DNA of 8,839 nt from Planctomycetia bacterium (GCA_005798965.1 SYIB01000322.1:1-8839); one strand, 5' to 3'. Counted from the stretch's first letter, positions 1 through 6,435 are shown. Notes: generated from the sequence alone by a model not told the origin. Numbers and translations are program-made.

Positions 1-2
1 AC

Positions 3-1304
3 TCATCCCCGCCGCACCAGGATCGCCGTCCGGTCGTCGGGGGTGAAGTCAGCACCGTGGTAGGCGAGCACCGCGCGGTCGAGTTCGGCCACAATCGCCT
101 CGAGCGGCTCGGCGCGCATGGCTCGCACGATCGCAAACACGCGCTCCTCTCCGAACTGGCCGCTGCCGCCGCCGGACTCGGGGGCCTCGTAGTAGCCGTC
201 GGTGATGACGACCAGCAGGTCGCCCGGCTCCAGCCGCACGGTCTGCGTGGCGCACATCGACCCGTCGAAGTCCATGATGCCCATGGGGGGCGCATCGGTA
301 TCGACGGGCTCGAAGGTGTCGGTTGCGCGGCGGTAGACGAAGAGTGGTCCTTGGCCGGCGCTGAAGGATTGCACGGTGTGCTCGCGGGCATCGAGCAGCC
401 CGAACCAGGCCGTCACGAAGCGGCCGCTGGGCAGGTCCTCGAGCAGCTGCTGGTTGACCTGCTGCGCCAGGAGCGAGAGCGGCTGCCCCAAGCGCAGCGC
501 CAGTCGCATCATGCCTCGGGTCTGCATCGAGCTCAGCGCCGGCCCCACGCCGTGACCGGTCGCGTCGGCCACGAGCAGCATGGCGCGGTCAGCAGGCGCA
601 TCGACCGCAGCGATGCCGTGCGGATCGAGCGGGACCAGATCGAACGCATCGCCGCCGCACTCCTGGCTGGGCGTGCTGCGACCGAAGAGTTCGTACCCGG
701 CGATCGACGGCACGCCCTGCGGGAAGGCCTGCTGCTGGATCGAGCGCGCGACGTCGATCTCTTCCTGGAGGCGCAGGCGCTCGATGCGGTCCTCGATCAG
801 CGTGGCGCGGCGCACCGCGACCGCAGCGTGTGCGGCCAGCGATCGCGCGATGAGCTCGTCTTGCTCGGTGAATGTGCCCTCCACACGATTGAGGACCTGC
901 GCCACGCCCACGAGCCCGCCCTCGTCATCGAGCAGGGGCACCGCCAAAATCGTGCAGGTTCGGTAGCCGGTCTTGGCATCGAATGAGCGGTCGAAGCGGT
1001 CGTCCTCGTACGCATCCTTGATGTTCACGACTGCGCGGGACTGCGCACAGGCACCCGCGATCCCCTTGGAATCGGGAATGCGGATCGTGCTCGTGCCGAG
1101 CCCGTGCGCCACGCGTGTGACGAGCGACGCGCCCTTGGCATCGTGCACGAAGACCGTGGCGCGGTCGCTGCGAAGGAAATCCCGCAGCGCATCGATGACC
1201 GTGCTCAGGACCTGGTCAAGATCGGCACACTCGCCGAGGTGGCGCGAGAGCTCCAGCAGCTTGCGCAGGGCCTGCGGATCATGGAAGGCGCCGAGGTCCT
1301 GCAT
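3..1304 (-). CDS. GAF domain–PP2C (RsbU/SpoIIE-type) serine/threonine phosphatase
   Basis: This 433-residue cytoplasmic protein has no signal peptide or membrane segment. Residues about 15-165 form a GAF sensor domain, with GIAGACAQSRAVVNIKDAY (81-99) and GYRTCTILAVPLLDDEGG (113-130). Residues 165-195 are the helical linker typical of this family (RLQEEIDVARSIQQQAFPQ). A PPM/SpoIIE phosphatase domain follows, with its metal-binding acids apparently intact: GGDAFD (217-222), ADATGHGVGPAL (246-257), TDGYYEA (368-374) and DDRTAILVRR (423-432). Relatives dephosphorylate anti-sigma-factor antagonists in partner-switching pathways; no such target is encoded here, so the substrate is unknown. The GAF domain ends in N139-R-x4-F145-x3-D149-E150, which fits the NKFDE signature of cyclic-nucleotide-binding GAF domains. 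The ATG start lies 6 bp after the stop of the propeller gene and has no clear Shine-Dalgarno, so it probably depends on upstream translation. The fold call is firm; the ligand is inference. Confidence 0.93.
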   Translation of the reverse strand: MQDLGAFHDPQALRKLLELSRHLGECADLDQVLSTVIDALRDFLRSDRATVFVHDAKGASLVTRVAHGLGTSTIRIPDSKGIAGACAQSRAVVNIKDAYEDDRFDRSFDAKTGYRTCTILAVPLLDDEGGLVGVAQVLNRVEGTFTEQDELIARSLAAHAAVAVRRATLIEDRIERLRLQEEIDVARSIQQQAFPQGVPSIAGYELFGRSTPSQECGGDAFDLVPLDPHGIAAVDAPADRAMLLVADATGHGVGPALSSMQTRGMMRLALRLGQPLSLLAQQVNQQLLEDLPSGRFVTAWFGLLDAREHTVQSFSAGQGPLFVYRRATDTFEPVDTDAPPMGIMDFDGSMCATQTVRLEPGDLLVVITDGYYEAPESGGGSGQFGEERVFAIVRAMRAEPLEAIVAELDRAVLAYHGADFTPDDRTAILVRRG

Positions 1305-1310
1305 GCGGGC

Positions 1311-3578
1311 TCAGCGCTTGGCGCCGTCCTTGGTCATCTGGGGGTACACCAGCACGCGGTCGTGGCAGAGCAGGACCACGTCGTCGGCGCCGTCGCCGGT
1401 CACGTCCATGACCACCACCTGGCTGGGCTGGAACTCCTTGGGTTCGCCGCCAGAGAACATCTTGGTCTCGAAGACCTCGAAGCCGGTGGCGTACAGGAGC
1501 TTGCCCGAATCGGAGAAGGTGAGGATCTCGAGGTTCTGCTCGCCGGCATCCAAGAGGAGCAGGTCGGTGCGGCCGTCGCTGTTCACATCGCCCGCGCCGA
1601 TTTCGTGCTCCACGCGGCGGGGGCTGTCGCTGCGGAACGAGCCGCTCTCGGCCAGTTCCATCCGCGGGCCTGCATCACGCAGGACACCGAACCCCTCGTC
1701 GCCGATGAGCAGCACGGCATCCTCGCCGCCCGCGAACGGCCCGGTGGCCAGCGCGGTGAATTTGAATCCGCTCGCGTCGAGCGCTTCCGTTTCCTTCCAG
1801 GCGCCGTCCGTGCGCTCGAAGACCAGGATCTTGCCGTTCTCCTTGTCGCCGGCGACCAAGCGGTTGCCGCGCAGGGCGAGCGCCACGAGCTTGCTGTCGC
1901 CGCGCGCGGCGTTGACCTGCTCCACGACCTGCCAGCCCTTGGTGGTGTCGTAGCGGAGTGCGCGGATGAAGTTGCGATCGGCGACCAGCAGCTCGGCCTT
2001 GCCGTCGCCGTTGGCATCAGCGATCTCGGTGTTCTGCGCGTTCGCAGCCTGCGCGAGGCCGAACTGCGACATGTCCTTCGACTCAAGCAGCACGTAGGGC
2101 TTGGCTTGATCCTTGCCGTCCCATCGCACCATGGTCATGGGCTTCTCGGGGGTGAAGAGGAGCAGGTCATCCTTGCCGTCCTGGTCGGCATCGATCGAGA
2201 GGATGGTGTCGGGCGCACGGCTGAGGGCACCCAGGTCGATCGAGCGCGAGGCGCCACCTTGGGCGTCGATGAGTTCGAGCCGGTAGTTGCGATTCTCCTT
2301 CGCGATGACTGCGAGCGTGGGTTCACCCTGCAGGGTGACCACGTTCATGGCGACGGGCGTCAGGCCCTTGGCGAGCTCGATCGCCTGCGGGAAGCCGACG
2401 GTGCCATCCTTCCATGCGCTGCGGCCGACGACGCCTTCCTTCTCGCTGCTGACGAAGACCTCGGCCTTGCCGTCACCATCCACATCGCGCGCGGCAATGA
2501 AGTCGAGCTCGGCGTAGCTGGGGCACTCCTGGGCATTGCCGAAGCCCACGCCCTTCTGCTGGCGGTAGACACTCACGGCGTTCGACTCGGTGTTGGTCGC
2601 GACGAGGTCGGGCAGCCCATCACCGTCGACATCGGCGACCGCGAAGTCGCGCTTGCGGTTCGAGGGGTCCTCGAAGGACCACGTCACCAGCTCGCCCTTG
2701 CCGCCCTCGCTCGCGGCCTTGGCCGGCTGCGCCGTGTGGACGACGGTCCGCTTGGTCTTCTTCTCGATCGTGGCCAGGCTCGAGCCTGGCTTGCCGTTGA
2801 TCTTGACCAGCGCAGCTTCGCGCAGGACCGGCATGTCGTAGCGCACCTGTGGGCCCATCTGCGTCAGGCCATCGCGCTTGGTGCCGTACCAGACCCGGAT
2901 GGGCTGCGCATCGTCGGGCAGCACGGCGACGATGTCGTTGCAGCTGTTGGCATCGAGGTCGCCCGCCATCAGGCCGGCGATGCCGCCAGCGCCCGGCATC
3001 AGGTCAGCGGGCGCACCAAGCTCGGTGCCCTTCATGGGGTAGACGCTGATGTTCGGGCCCGCAATCACCAGCAGTTCGGGCGCAGCATCGCCCATGACGT
3101 CGGCGATGGCGATGGCATCCTTGCCGACGGCGAGGTTCTTCACGGTGTGCTTGCGGTCGGCCTTGAAGGTTCCATCGGGCTGCTGCAGGTAGAAGACCAC
3201 GCGGTTGGGGGTACCGACCGTGACGAGGTCGAGCCGGCCATCGCCGTTGGCATCGTGCGTGAGCAAGCCTCCGATCGCCTCGCCCGCGGGTACCTCGATG
3301 CGTCGGAAGCGCCAGTGCTCGGGGATCTCGTTCACGCGGCTGGGTGCAACCGCATCGGCGGGCGTCGCACCTTTCTTCTGGATGTGGATTTCGATGCGGC
3401 TGTCGTAGTTGTTGGCGATCACCAAGTCGCCCAGCCCATCGCCGTTCACGTCGGCGGCCAGCACCGGGCCGGCGTTGGGGCCGACCTTCACGACTTCGAG
3501 TGGGTCGAAGCCGAAGTGCTGGCTCAGGTCCTGCTGCGGGATTGTGAGAAGGAGGACGAGGAGGGGCAGGGTGTTCAT
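1311..3578 (-). CDS. Exported FG-GAP/VCBS-type beta-propeller protein with Ca2+ loops
   Basis: This 755-residue protein starts with a hydrophobic signal peptide (MNTLPLLVLLLTIPQQ), so it is probably exported. The rest is a run of roughly 50-residue repeats carrying DxDxDG-type calcium loops: DVNGDGLGD (43), DANGDGRLD (109), DVDGDGLPD (316), DVDGDGKAE (365), DADQDGKDD (463), DANGDGKAE (521), DVNSDGRTD (664) and DVTGDGADD (725). Degenerate copies sit at 160 and 207. This is the integrin-like FG-GAP/VCBS pattern, usually a beta-propeller used for binding or adhesion. I see no enzyme motif, dockerin, sorting signal or C-terminal anchor. The frame stays open upstream to 3830, but that would run into the divergent protease gene, and the signal peptide fixes the start at 3578. 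No clear Shine-Dalgarno is present. It is the first gene of a likely two-gene unit with the GAF-PP2C phosphatase. The ligand is unknown. Confidence 0.92.
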   Translation of the reverse strand: MNTLPLLVLLLTIPQQDLSQHFGFDPLEVVKVGPNAGPVLAADVNGDGLGDLVIANNYDSRIEIHIQKKGATPADAVAPSRVNEIPEHWRFRRIEVPAGEAIGGLLTHDANGDGRLDLVTVGTPNRVVFYLQQPDGTFKADRKHTVKNLAVGKDAIAIADVMGDAAPELLVIAGPNISVYPMKGTELGAPADLMPGAGGIAGLMAGDLDANSCNDIVAVLPDDAQPIRVWYGTKRDGLTQMGPQVRYDMPVLREAALVKINGKPGSSLATIEKKTKRTVVHTAQPAKAASEGGKGELVTWSFEDPSNRKRDFAVADVDGDGLPDLVATNTESNAVSVYRQQKGVGFGNAQECPSYAELDFIAARDVDGDGKAEVFVSSEKEGVVGRSAWKDGTVGFPQAIELAKGLTPVAMNVVTLQGEPTLAVIAKENRNYRLELIDAQGGASRSIDLGALSRAPDTILSIDADQDGKDDLLLFTPEKPMTMVRWDGKDQAKPYVLLESKDMSQFGLAQAANAQNTEIADANGDGKAELLVADRNFIRALRYDTTKGWQVVEQVNAARGDSKLVALALRGNRLVAGDKENGKILVFERTDGAWKETEALDASGFKFTALATGPFAGGEDAVLLIGDEGFGVLRDAGPRMELAESGSFRSDSPRRVEHEIGAGDVNSDGRTDLLLLDAGEQNLEILTFSDSGKLLYATGFEVFETKMFSGGEPKEFQPSQVVVMDVTGDGADDVVLLCHDRVLVYPQMTKDGAKR
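1380..3452 (-). repeat. Tandem FG-GAP-like repeat array inside the propeller gene
   Basis: The stretch encodes residues 43-733. Eight clear and two degenerate Asp-rich calcium loops recur at residues 43, 109, 160, 207, 316, 365, 463, 521, 664 and 725. Loopless units with the same hydrophobic pattern can be placed near 257, 413, 568 and 612, which would make 14 units of about 50 residues. In the DNA the loops appear as recurring variants of a GCCGTCGCCGTTGGCATC-like stretch on the plus strand. The copies have diverged, so this is an old protein repeat and not recent DNA amplification. The ten loops are seen directly; the four loopless units are inferred from spacing. Confidence 0.75.
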
Positions 3579-3581
3579 GGG

Positions 3582-3612
3582 TGGTCGGGCCGGCGAATCG
3601 CTGGCCCGTCCA
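3582..3612. promoter_or_regulatory. 31-bp near-palindrome in the divergent intergenic region (candidate operator)
   Basis: The left arm TGGTCGGGCCGGCGA (3582-3596) and right arm TCGCTGGCCCGTCCA (3598-3612) flank a single central A at 3597. Thirteen of 15 positions pair; the exceptions are T3585/T3609 and G3592/T3602. The element fills most of the 49 bp between the start codons at 3578 (minus) and 3628 (plus), where a regulator could control both genes. It overlaps weak -10-like hexamers on both strands: TAACCT at 3616-3621 (plus) lies just outside, and TACCAT at 3617-3612 (minus) touches its edge. It could also fold as an RNA hairpin in the leader of the minus-strand transcript. The pairing is seen; the operator role is inferred. 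Confidence 0.5.
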
Positions 3613-3621
3613 TGGTAACCT
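3612..3621. promoter_or_regulatory. Overlapping divergent -10-like hexamers
   Basis: The stretch ATGGTAACCT contains TAACCT on the plus strand (3616-3621) and TACCAT on the minus strand (3617-3612), each fitting the loose TANNNT form. The plus-strand hexamer ends 6 nt before the protease ATG at 3628, which would place transcription start at or next to the start codon, giving a leaderless mRNA. This would fit the absence of a well-placed Shine-Dalgarno there. I see no convincing -35 element for either direction, so this is weak. Confidence 0.2.
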
Positions 3622-3627
3622 TCGGGG

Positions 3628-4575
3628 ATGCACTCGTTGCTCGTCGCCGTCCTTGCCGCCAGCTTCCTTGCGCCCACCGACACGCTCATCATGAAGAGCG
3701 GCAGCCGGCTCGAGGGCACGATCATCAAGCGCAACGACCGCAAGGTCTGGCTCGACGTCGGCCCCGACGTGCTGGTCTTCGACATGGAGGACGTGGCCGA
3801 GGTGAAGCAGGCCGAGGCCGCGGCTGACATGCAGACCGTGGAGGACGAGCTTTACTCGCACGCGAGCAACCCACCGACGCTCTCGCCCAAGGAGCATGCC
3901 AAGCGCATCGGGCCTGCCGTCATCAAGGTGAGCACGCCCGGCGGCCTGGGCAGCGGTGTGATCATCGACAAGAGCGGCTACGCGGTGACCAACGCGCATG
4001 TGGTGCAGGGCGAGACCAACCTGCGCGTGACCGTGTGGTTCCCGCAGGCCGACGGCACCCTCAAGCGCACCGAGATCGAGGACGTCGAGCTGATCGCGGT
4101 CAACAACCATGTGGACCTGGCGCTGGTCAAGATCACCCGCCCCGACGGCAAGGACTTCGACTTCGCCGCGATCGTCGACCAGGAGAAGTTCGACATCGGC
4201 CAGCCGGTCTTCGCGATCGGCAATCCGCTCGGCCTCGAGCGCACGCTCACGCAGGGCGTGATCAGCACGACGCAGCGCAACTTCGACGGCCTGACCTACA
4301 TCCAGACCGACACGCCGATCAACCCGGGCAACTCGGGCGGCCCGCTCTTCAACACCAAGGGCGAGGTCATCGGGATCACCAACATGGGGATCCGCGGCGG
4401 CGAGGCCCTGGGCTTCGCGATCCCCGCCCGCTACGTGAAGGACTTCATCCGCAACCGCGAGGCCTTCGGCTACGACAAGAACAATCCCAACTCTGGGCAC
4501 AACTACCACCAGCCGCCCGCGCGGACCTCGTTCACGCCGCCGCCGGAGCTGGATGACCGCACCGATTCGCGATGA
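3628..4575 (+). CDS. Exported trypsin-like (HtrA/DegP-type) serine protease without PDZ domain
   Basis: This 315-residue protein opens with a short hydrophobic signal sequence (MHSLLVAVLAASFLAPTDT). Residues about 18-60 (LIMKSGSRLEGTIIKRNDRK, then WLDVGPDVLVFDMEDVAEV) look like a small beta-rich module recalling the LSM-like pieces seen in planctomycete proteins; that name is tentative. Residues about 90-275 are an S1C/HtrA-like protease domain with the full triad: His124 in TNAHVV, Asp163 in HVDLALVKI and Ser236 in NPGNSGGPLF. QPVFAIGNPLGLERTLTQGV (192-211) is typical of the family. No PDZ domain follows; residues 281-315 form a polar, Pro-rich tail. Family members degrade or process misfolded envelope proteins. 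Here the absence of PDZ means substrate choice must come from elsewhere, perhaps the N-terminal module. Starting at a later Met (22) would lose the signal peptide, so ATG 3628 is preferred. The gene diverges from the propeller gene. Confidence 0.93.
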   Translation: MHSLLVAVLAASFLAPTDTLIMKSGSRLEGTIIKRNDRKVWLDVGPDVLVFDMEDVAEVKQAEAAADMQTVEDELYSHASNPPTLSPKEHAKRIGPAVIKVSTPGGLGSGVIIDKSGYAVTNAHVVQGETNLRVTVWFPQADGTLKRTEIEDVELIAVNNHVDLALVKITRPDGKDFDFAAIVDQEKFDIGQPVFAIGNPLGLERTLTQGVISTTQRNFDGLTYIQTDTPINPGNSGGPLFNTKGEVIGITNMGIRGGEALGFAIPARYVKDFIRNREAFGYDKNNPNSGHNYHQPPARTSFTPPPELDDRTDSR

Positions 4576-4597
4576 ACCCCGCGCCTTGAGCGAATCG
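4563..4597. repeat. Exact 8-bp inverted repeat across the protease stop codon
   Basis: CGATTCGC (4563-4570) and GCGAATCG (4590-4597) are exact reverse complements separated by 19 nt that include the protease stop codon. There is no T-tract, and the stem is too short and the loop too long for a typical intrinsic terminator. The same octamer GCGAATCG lies in the centre of the divergent palindrome (3593-3600), so a protein-binding site is also possible. Confidence 0.35.
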
Positions 4598-4671
4598 AAT
4601 CCCAGCGACCTACGCACCAACGAATCACCTGTCACGAACCGCCCGCAACGAACCACGTCCCGGAGATCTCC
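4576..4671 (+). other. 96-bp intergenic spacer with CGAAYC repeats
   Basis: The gap between the protease and the DUF3352-like gene holds five CGAAYC hexamers in the same orientation: CGAATC at 4591, 4596 and 4621, and CGAACC at 4635 and 4649. The last two intervals are both 14 nt. A TTGAGC at 4586-4591 followed by TACGCA at 4611-4616 could be a poor promoter with a 19-nt spacer. No strong terminator is visible, so the downstream gene may be read from the protease promoter, from its own, or from both. Confidence 0.3.
4662..4666 (+). promoter_or_regulatory. Ribosome binding site of the DUF3352-like gene
   Basis: GGAGA lies 5 nt before ATG 4672, a normal distance, and supports that start. It is one of only two clear Shine-Dalgarno sites in the window. 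It is half of the perfect 10-bp palindrome GGAGATCTCC (4662-4671), which directly abuts the start codon. Confidence 0.6.
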
Positions 4672-6423
4672 ATGCTCTCGACCTTCATCCTGACCGCATC
4701 CATCACCGCCGCCGCAGACCTTCCACCCATCGAGGCCATCGCCCCCCAGGGCACCTTCCTCGCCGTGAGCATGAAGGACATGCACGCCTCGTGGAACGCG
4801 ATCCGCTCCGGACAACTCGGGAAGCTCTACGACGATCCCAAGCTCAGGGAACTGATTGGCGACGATTCGAAGGAACTCGAGAAGGCGCTTGATGAGGCGG
4901 CCAAGGGCCTCGGCATCGAGCGCAAGGACATGGTGCTGCCCGGCCGAATGGGCGTGGCCGTGTTTGGCGAACGCGATGAGGAGCTCGATGCGATGACCAT
5001 GGCGTTCATCGTCGTGGCCGACTTCGATGATCGCGCCGACAGCGGCGCCCGCATGCTGATGGCATCGTTCGAGAAGGGCGCGAAGGAAGCCGACGTCACG
5101 ATCGAAAAGGCTGAACTCGACGGCAAGGAAGTCTGGGTCATCCCGATGGGCAAGGACGAGGCTGAGGACGTGGGCGCCGACGACGAGTTCGACGGAATGG
5201 GCATGGACATGGGTGCCTTCGGCTCGGGCCCCGACACCGTGTACTTCATGCGCGATGGCGAGAACATGCTCATGGCCAGCAGCATGGCCAGCCTCGAGGA
5301 AGCGCTGCTCGGCACGCAAGGCAAAGGCAAGGGCAAGACCCTCGGCTCGAGCGATGACTGGCGCGGCAACGCCACGCTGCTTGGCGAGGGCGACATGAGC
5401 ATCACGCTGCTCACCGGTCCTTTGCAGGACATGCTTGGGCCGATGATGATGGGCCCGATGGCGATGGTCCAGCCGGCGATCTCGTCGCTCTTCGGTGACA
5501 TCCGCAGCTGGTCGCTGGGCTTCGACGTGCAGCCCAAGGACGGCATCCTCGAGATGTCGGGCGCTGCGTTCATCCCGGGCAAGAAGGATGGCCTCATGTC
5601 GTTGATCGCCAAGGGCCAGCCGATCGGCGCCCCGCCGAAGCTCCTGGGCAATGAGTGCATCTCGTACTCCAGCGCCAACGTTGGCTTCGCCGAGCTGTGG
5701 AAGACCATCGAGGCGGCCGTCGCCAGCCTGCCCGAGATGCAGGCCGAACAGCTCGCCCCGACGCTGACTGCCTACGAACCGATCATGACCAAGGCGCTGG
5801 CCGTGATGGGTCCGACGATCCATGGCGTGCAGTGGGCCGATGCCAACGCCGAGAGCGGCGTGAACGGCGTGACCGCGATCGCCTGCAGCGATGAGAAGGC
5901 GGGCATGCCGATGCTGCAGATGTTCGCTCCTTCGGTTGGCCTGATGCCGCGTGACTTCCAGGGTGCGACGATCTTCAGTGGCGACCTCGTCCCGTTCGCC
6001 GTCGGACTGGGCTCGGGCCAGATGCTGATGGGCGAGTCGTCCGGCGTGGAGCAGGCCTTGCGCGCTGCCAGCGACAAGGAGACCAAGGGCATCGCTGAAT
6101 TGCCGATCTACAAGCGCTGCGCGGGGGCTATCGCCAAGGGTGGTGTGGCGGCGTGGGGCTTCACCGACACGGCCGCGCAGCTGGATGCGCAGAAGACGGC
6201 CTTCGAGCGGCTCGGCGACATGCAGGATGGGGTCGACGGCTTCGTGGATGATGCCGGGAACCCGATCGATGACATCGTCACCGACGAGGCGATGAAGAGC
6301 GTGCAGGAGATGATGGGCAAGTTCGACGCCGAACTGATGAAGAAGTACTTCGGGCCATCGGTGTGGTGGATCACGCCGGCCGACAAGGGCTTCTCGTTCC
6401 GCGCCCGGCTCATGATGCCGTGA
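4672..6423 (+). CDS. Exported, Met-rich DUF3352-like protein with internal duplication
   Basis: This 583-residue protein has a signal peptide (MLSTFILTASITAAA, probable cleavage before Asp16). The segment FLAVSMKDMHASWNAIRSGQ (29-48), leading to KLYDDPKLREL, resembles the N-terminus of DUF3352-like proteins common in planctomycetes; no function is established for these, and I do not assign one. The protein appears to be two copies of one module (about 28-301 and 328-583). FMRDGENMLMASSMASLEEA (192-211) matches GLGSGQMLMGESSGVEQAL (445-463), and each module ends in a similar beta-rich segment. Met is about 7% of residues (42 by my count), clustered at GMGMDMG (175-181), PMMMGPMAM (257-265) and GMPMLQM (411-417). 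Residues 160-175 are very acidic. No catalytic motif is recognised. The start follows a good GGAGA site, and no alternative start codon exists back to the preceding stop. Confidence 0.88.
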   Translation: MLSTFILTASITAAADLPPIEAIAPQGTFLAVSMKDMHASWNAIRSGQLGKLYDDPKLRELIGDDSKELEKALDEAAKGLGIERKDMVLPGRMGVAVFGERDEELDAMTMAFIVVADFDDRADSGARMLMASFEKGAKEADVTIEKAELDGKEVWVIPMGKDEAEDVGADDEFDGMGMDMGAFGSGPDTVYFMRDGENMLMASSMASLEEALLGTQGKGKGKTLGSSDDWRGNATLLGEGDMSITLLTGPLQDMLGPMMMGPMAMVQPAISSLFGDIRSWSLGFDVQPKDGILEMSGAAFIPGKKDGLMSLIAKGQPIGAPPKLLGNECISYSSANVGFAELWKTIEAAVASLPEMQAEQLAPTLTAYEPIMTKALAVMGPTIHGVQWADANAESGVNGVTAIACSDEKAGMPMLQMFAPSVGLMPRDFQGATIFSGDLVPFAVGLGSGQMLMGESSGVEQALRAASDKETKGIAELPIYKRCAGAIAKGGVAAWGFTDTAAQLDAQKTAFERLGDMQDGVDGFVDDAGNPIDDIVTDEAMKSVQEMMGKFDAELMKKYFGPSVWWITPADKGFSFRARLMMP

Positions 6424-6435
6424 ATCCGTGGGTCG

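Noticed and set aside
57..986. 309-codon plus-strand frame opposite the phosphatase gene
   Set aside because: Arg/His/Gly-rich shadow of a gene with clear GAF and PP2C motifs.
1104..3827. 907-codon open frame on the plus strand opposite the propeller gene
   Set aside because: Its His/Val/Leu/Gly-rich periodic sequence is the mirror of the FG-GAP repeats, with no domain or signal. GC-rich codon bias opens such antisense frames.
3579..3830. N-terminal extension of the propeller gene by 84 codons
   Set aside because: It would overlap the start and signal peptide of the divergent protease, and would bury a good signal peptide in the middle of the protein.
4563..4597. Intrinsic terminator after the protease gene
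   Set aside because: The stem is only 8 bp with a 19-nt loop overlapping the stop codon, and no T-tract follows.
4573..4674. Read-through fusion of the protease and the DUF3352-like protein
   Set aside because: The two genes share a frame and the 32 spacer codons hold no other stop, but the second has its own ribosome site and signal peptide, so a chance open spacer is simpler.
5311..5337. Short GGCAAR-type tandem repeat within the DUF3352-like gene as a phase-variation tract
   Set aside because: Only about three imperfect 6-bp units that keep the frame; too few for slippage and it simply encodes a Gly-Lys linker.
3004..5823. 939-codon open frame on the minus strand opposite the protease and DUF3352-like genes
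   Set aside because: Rich in His, Arg, Ala and Asp with no recognisable domain; it crosses two well-supported plus-strand genes and runs into the propeller gene in another frame.
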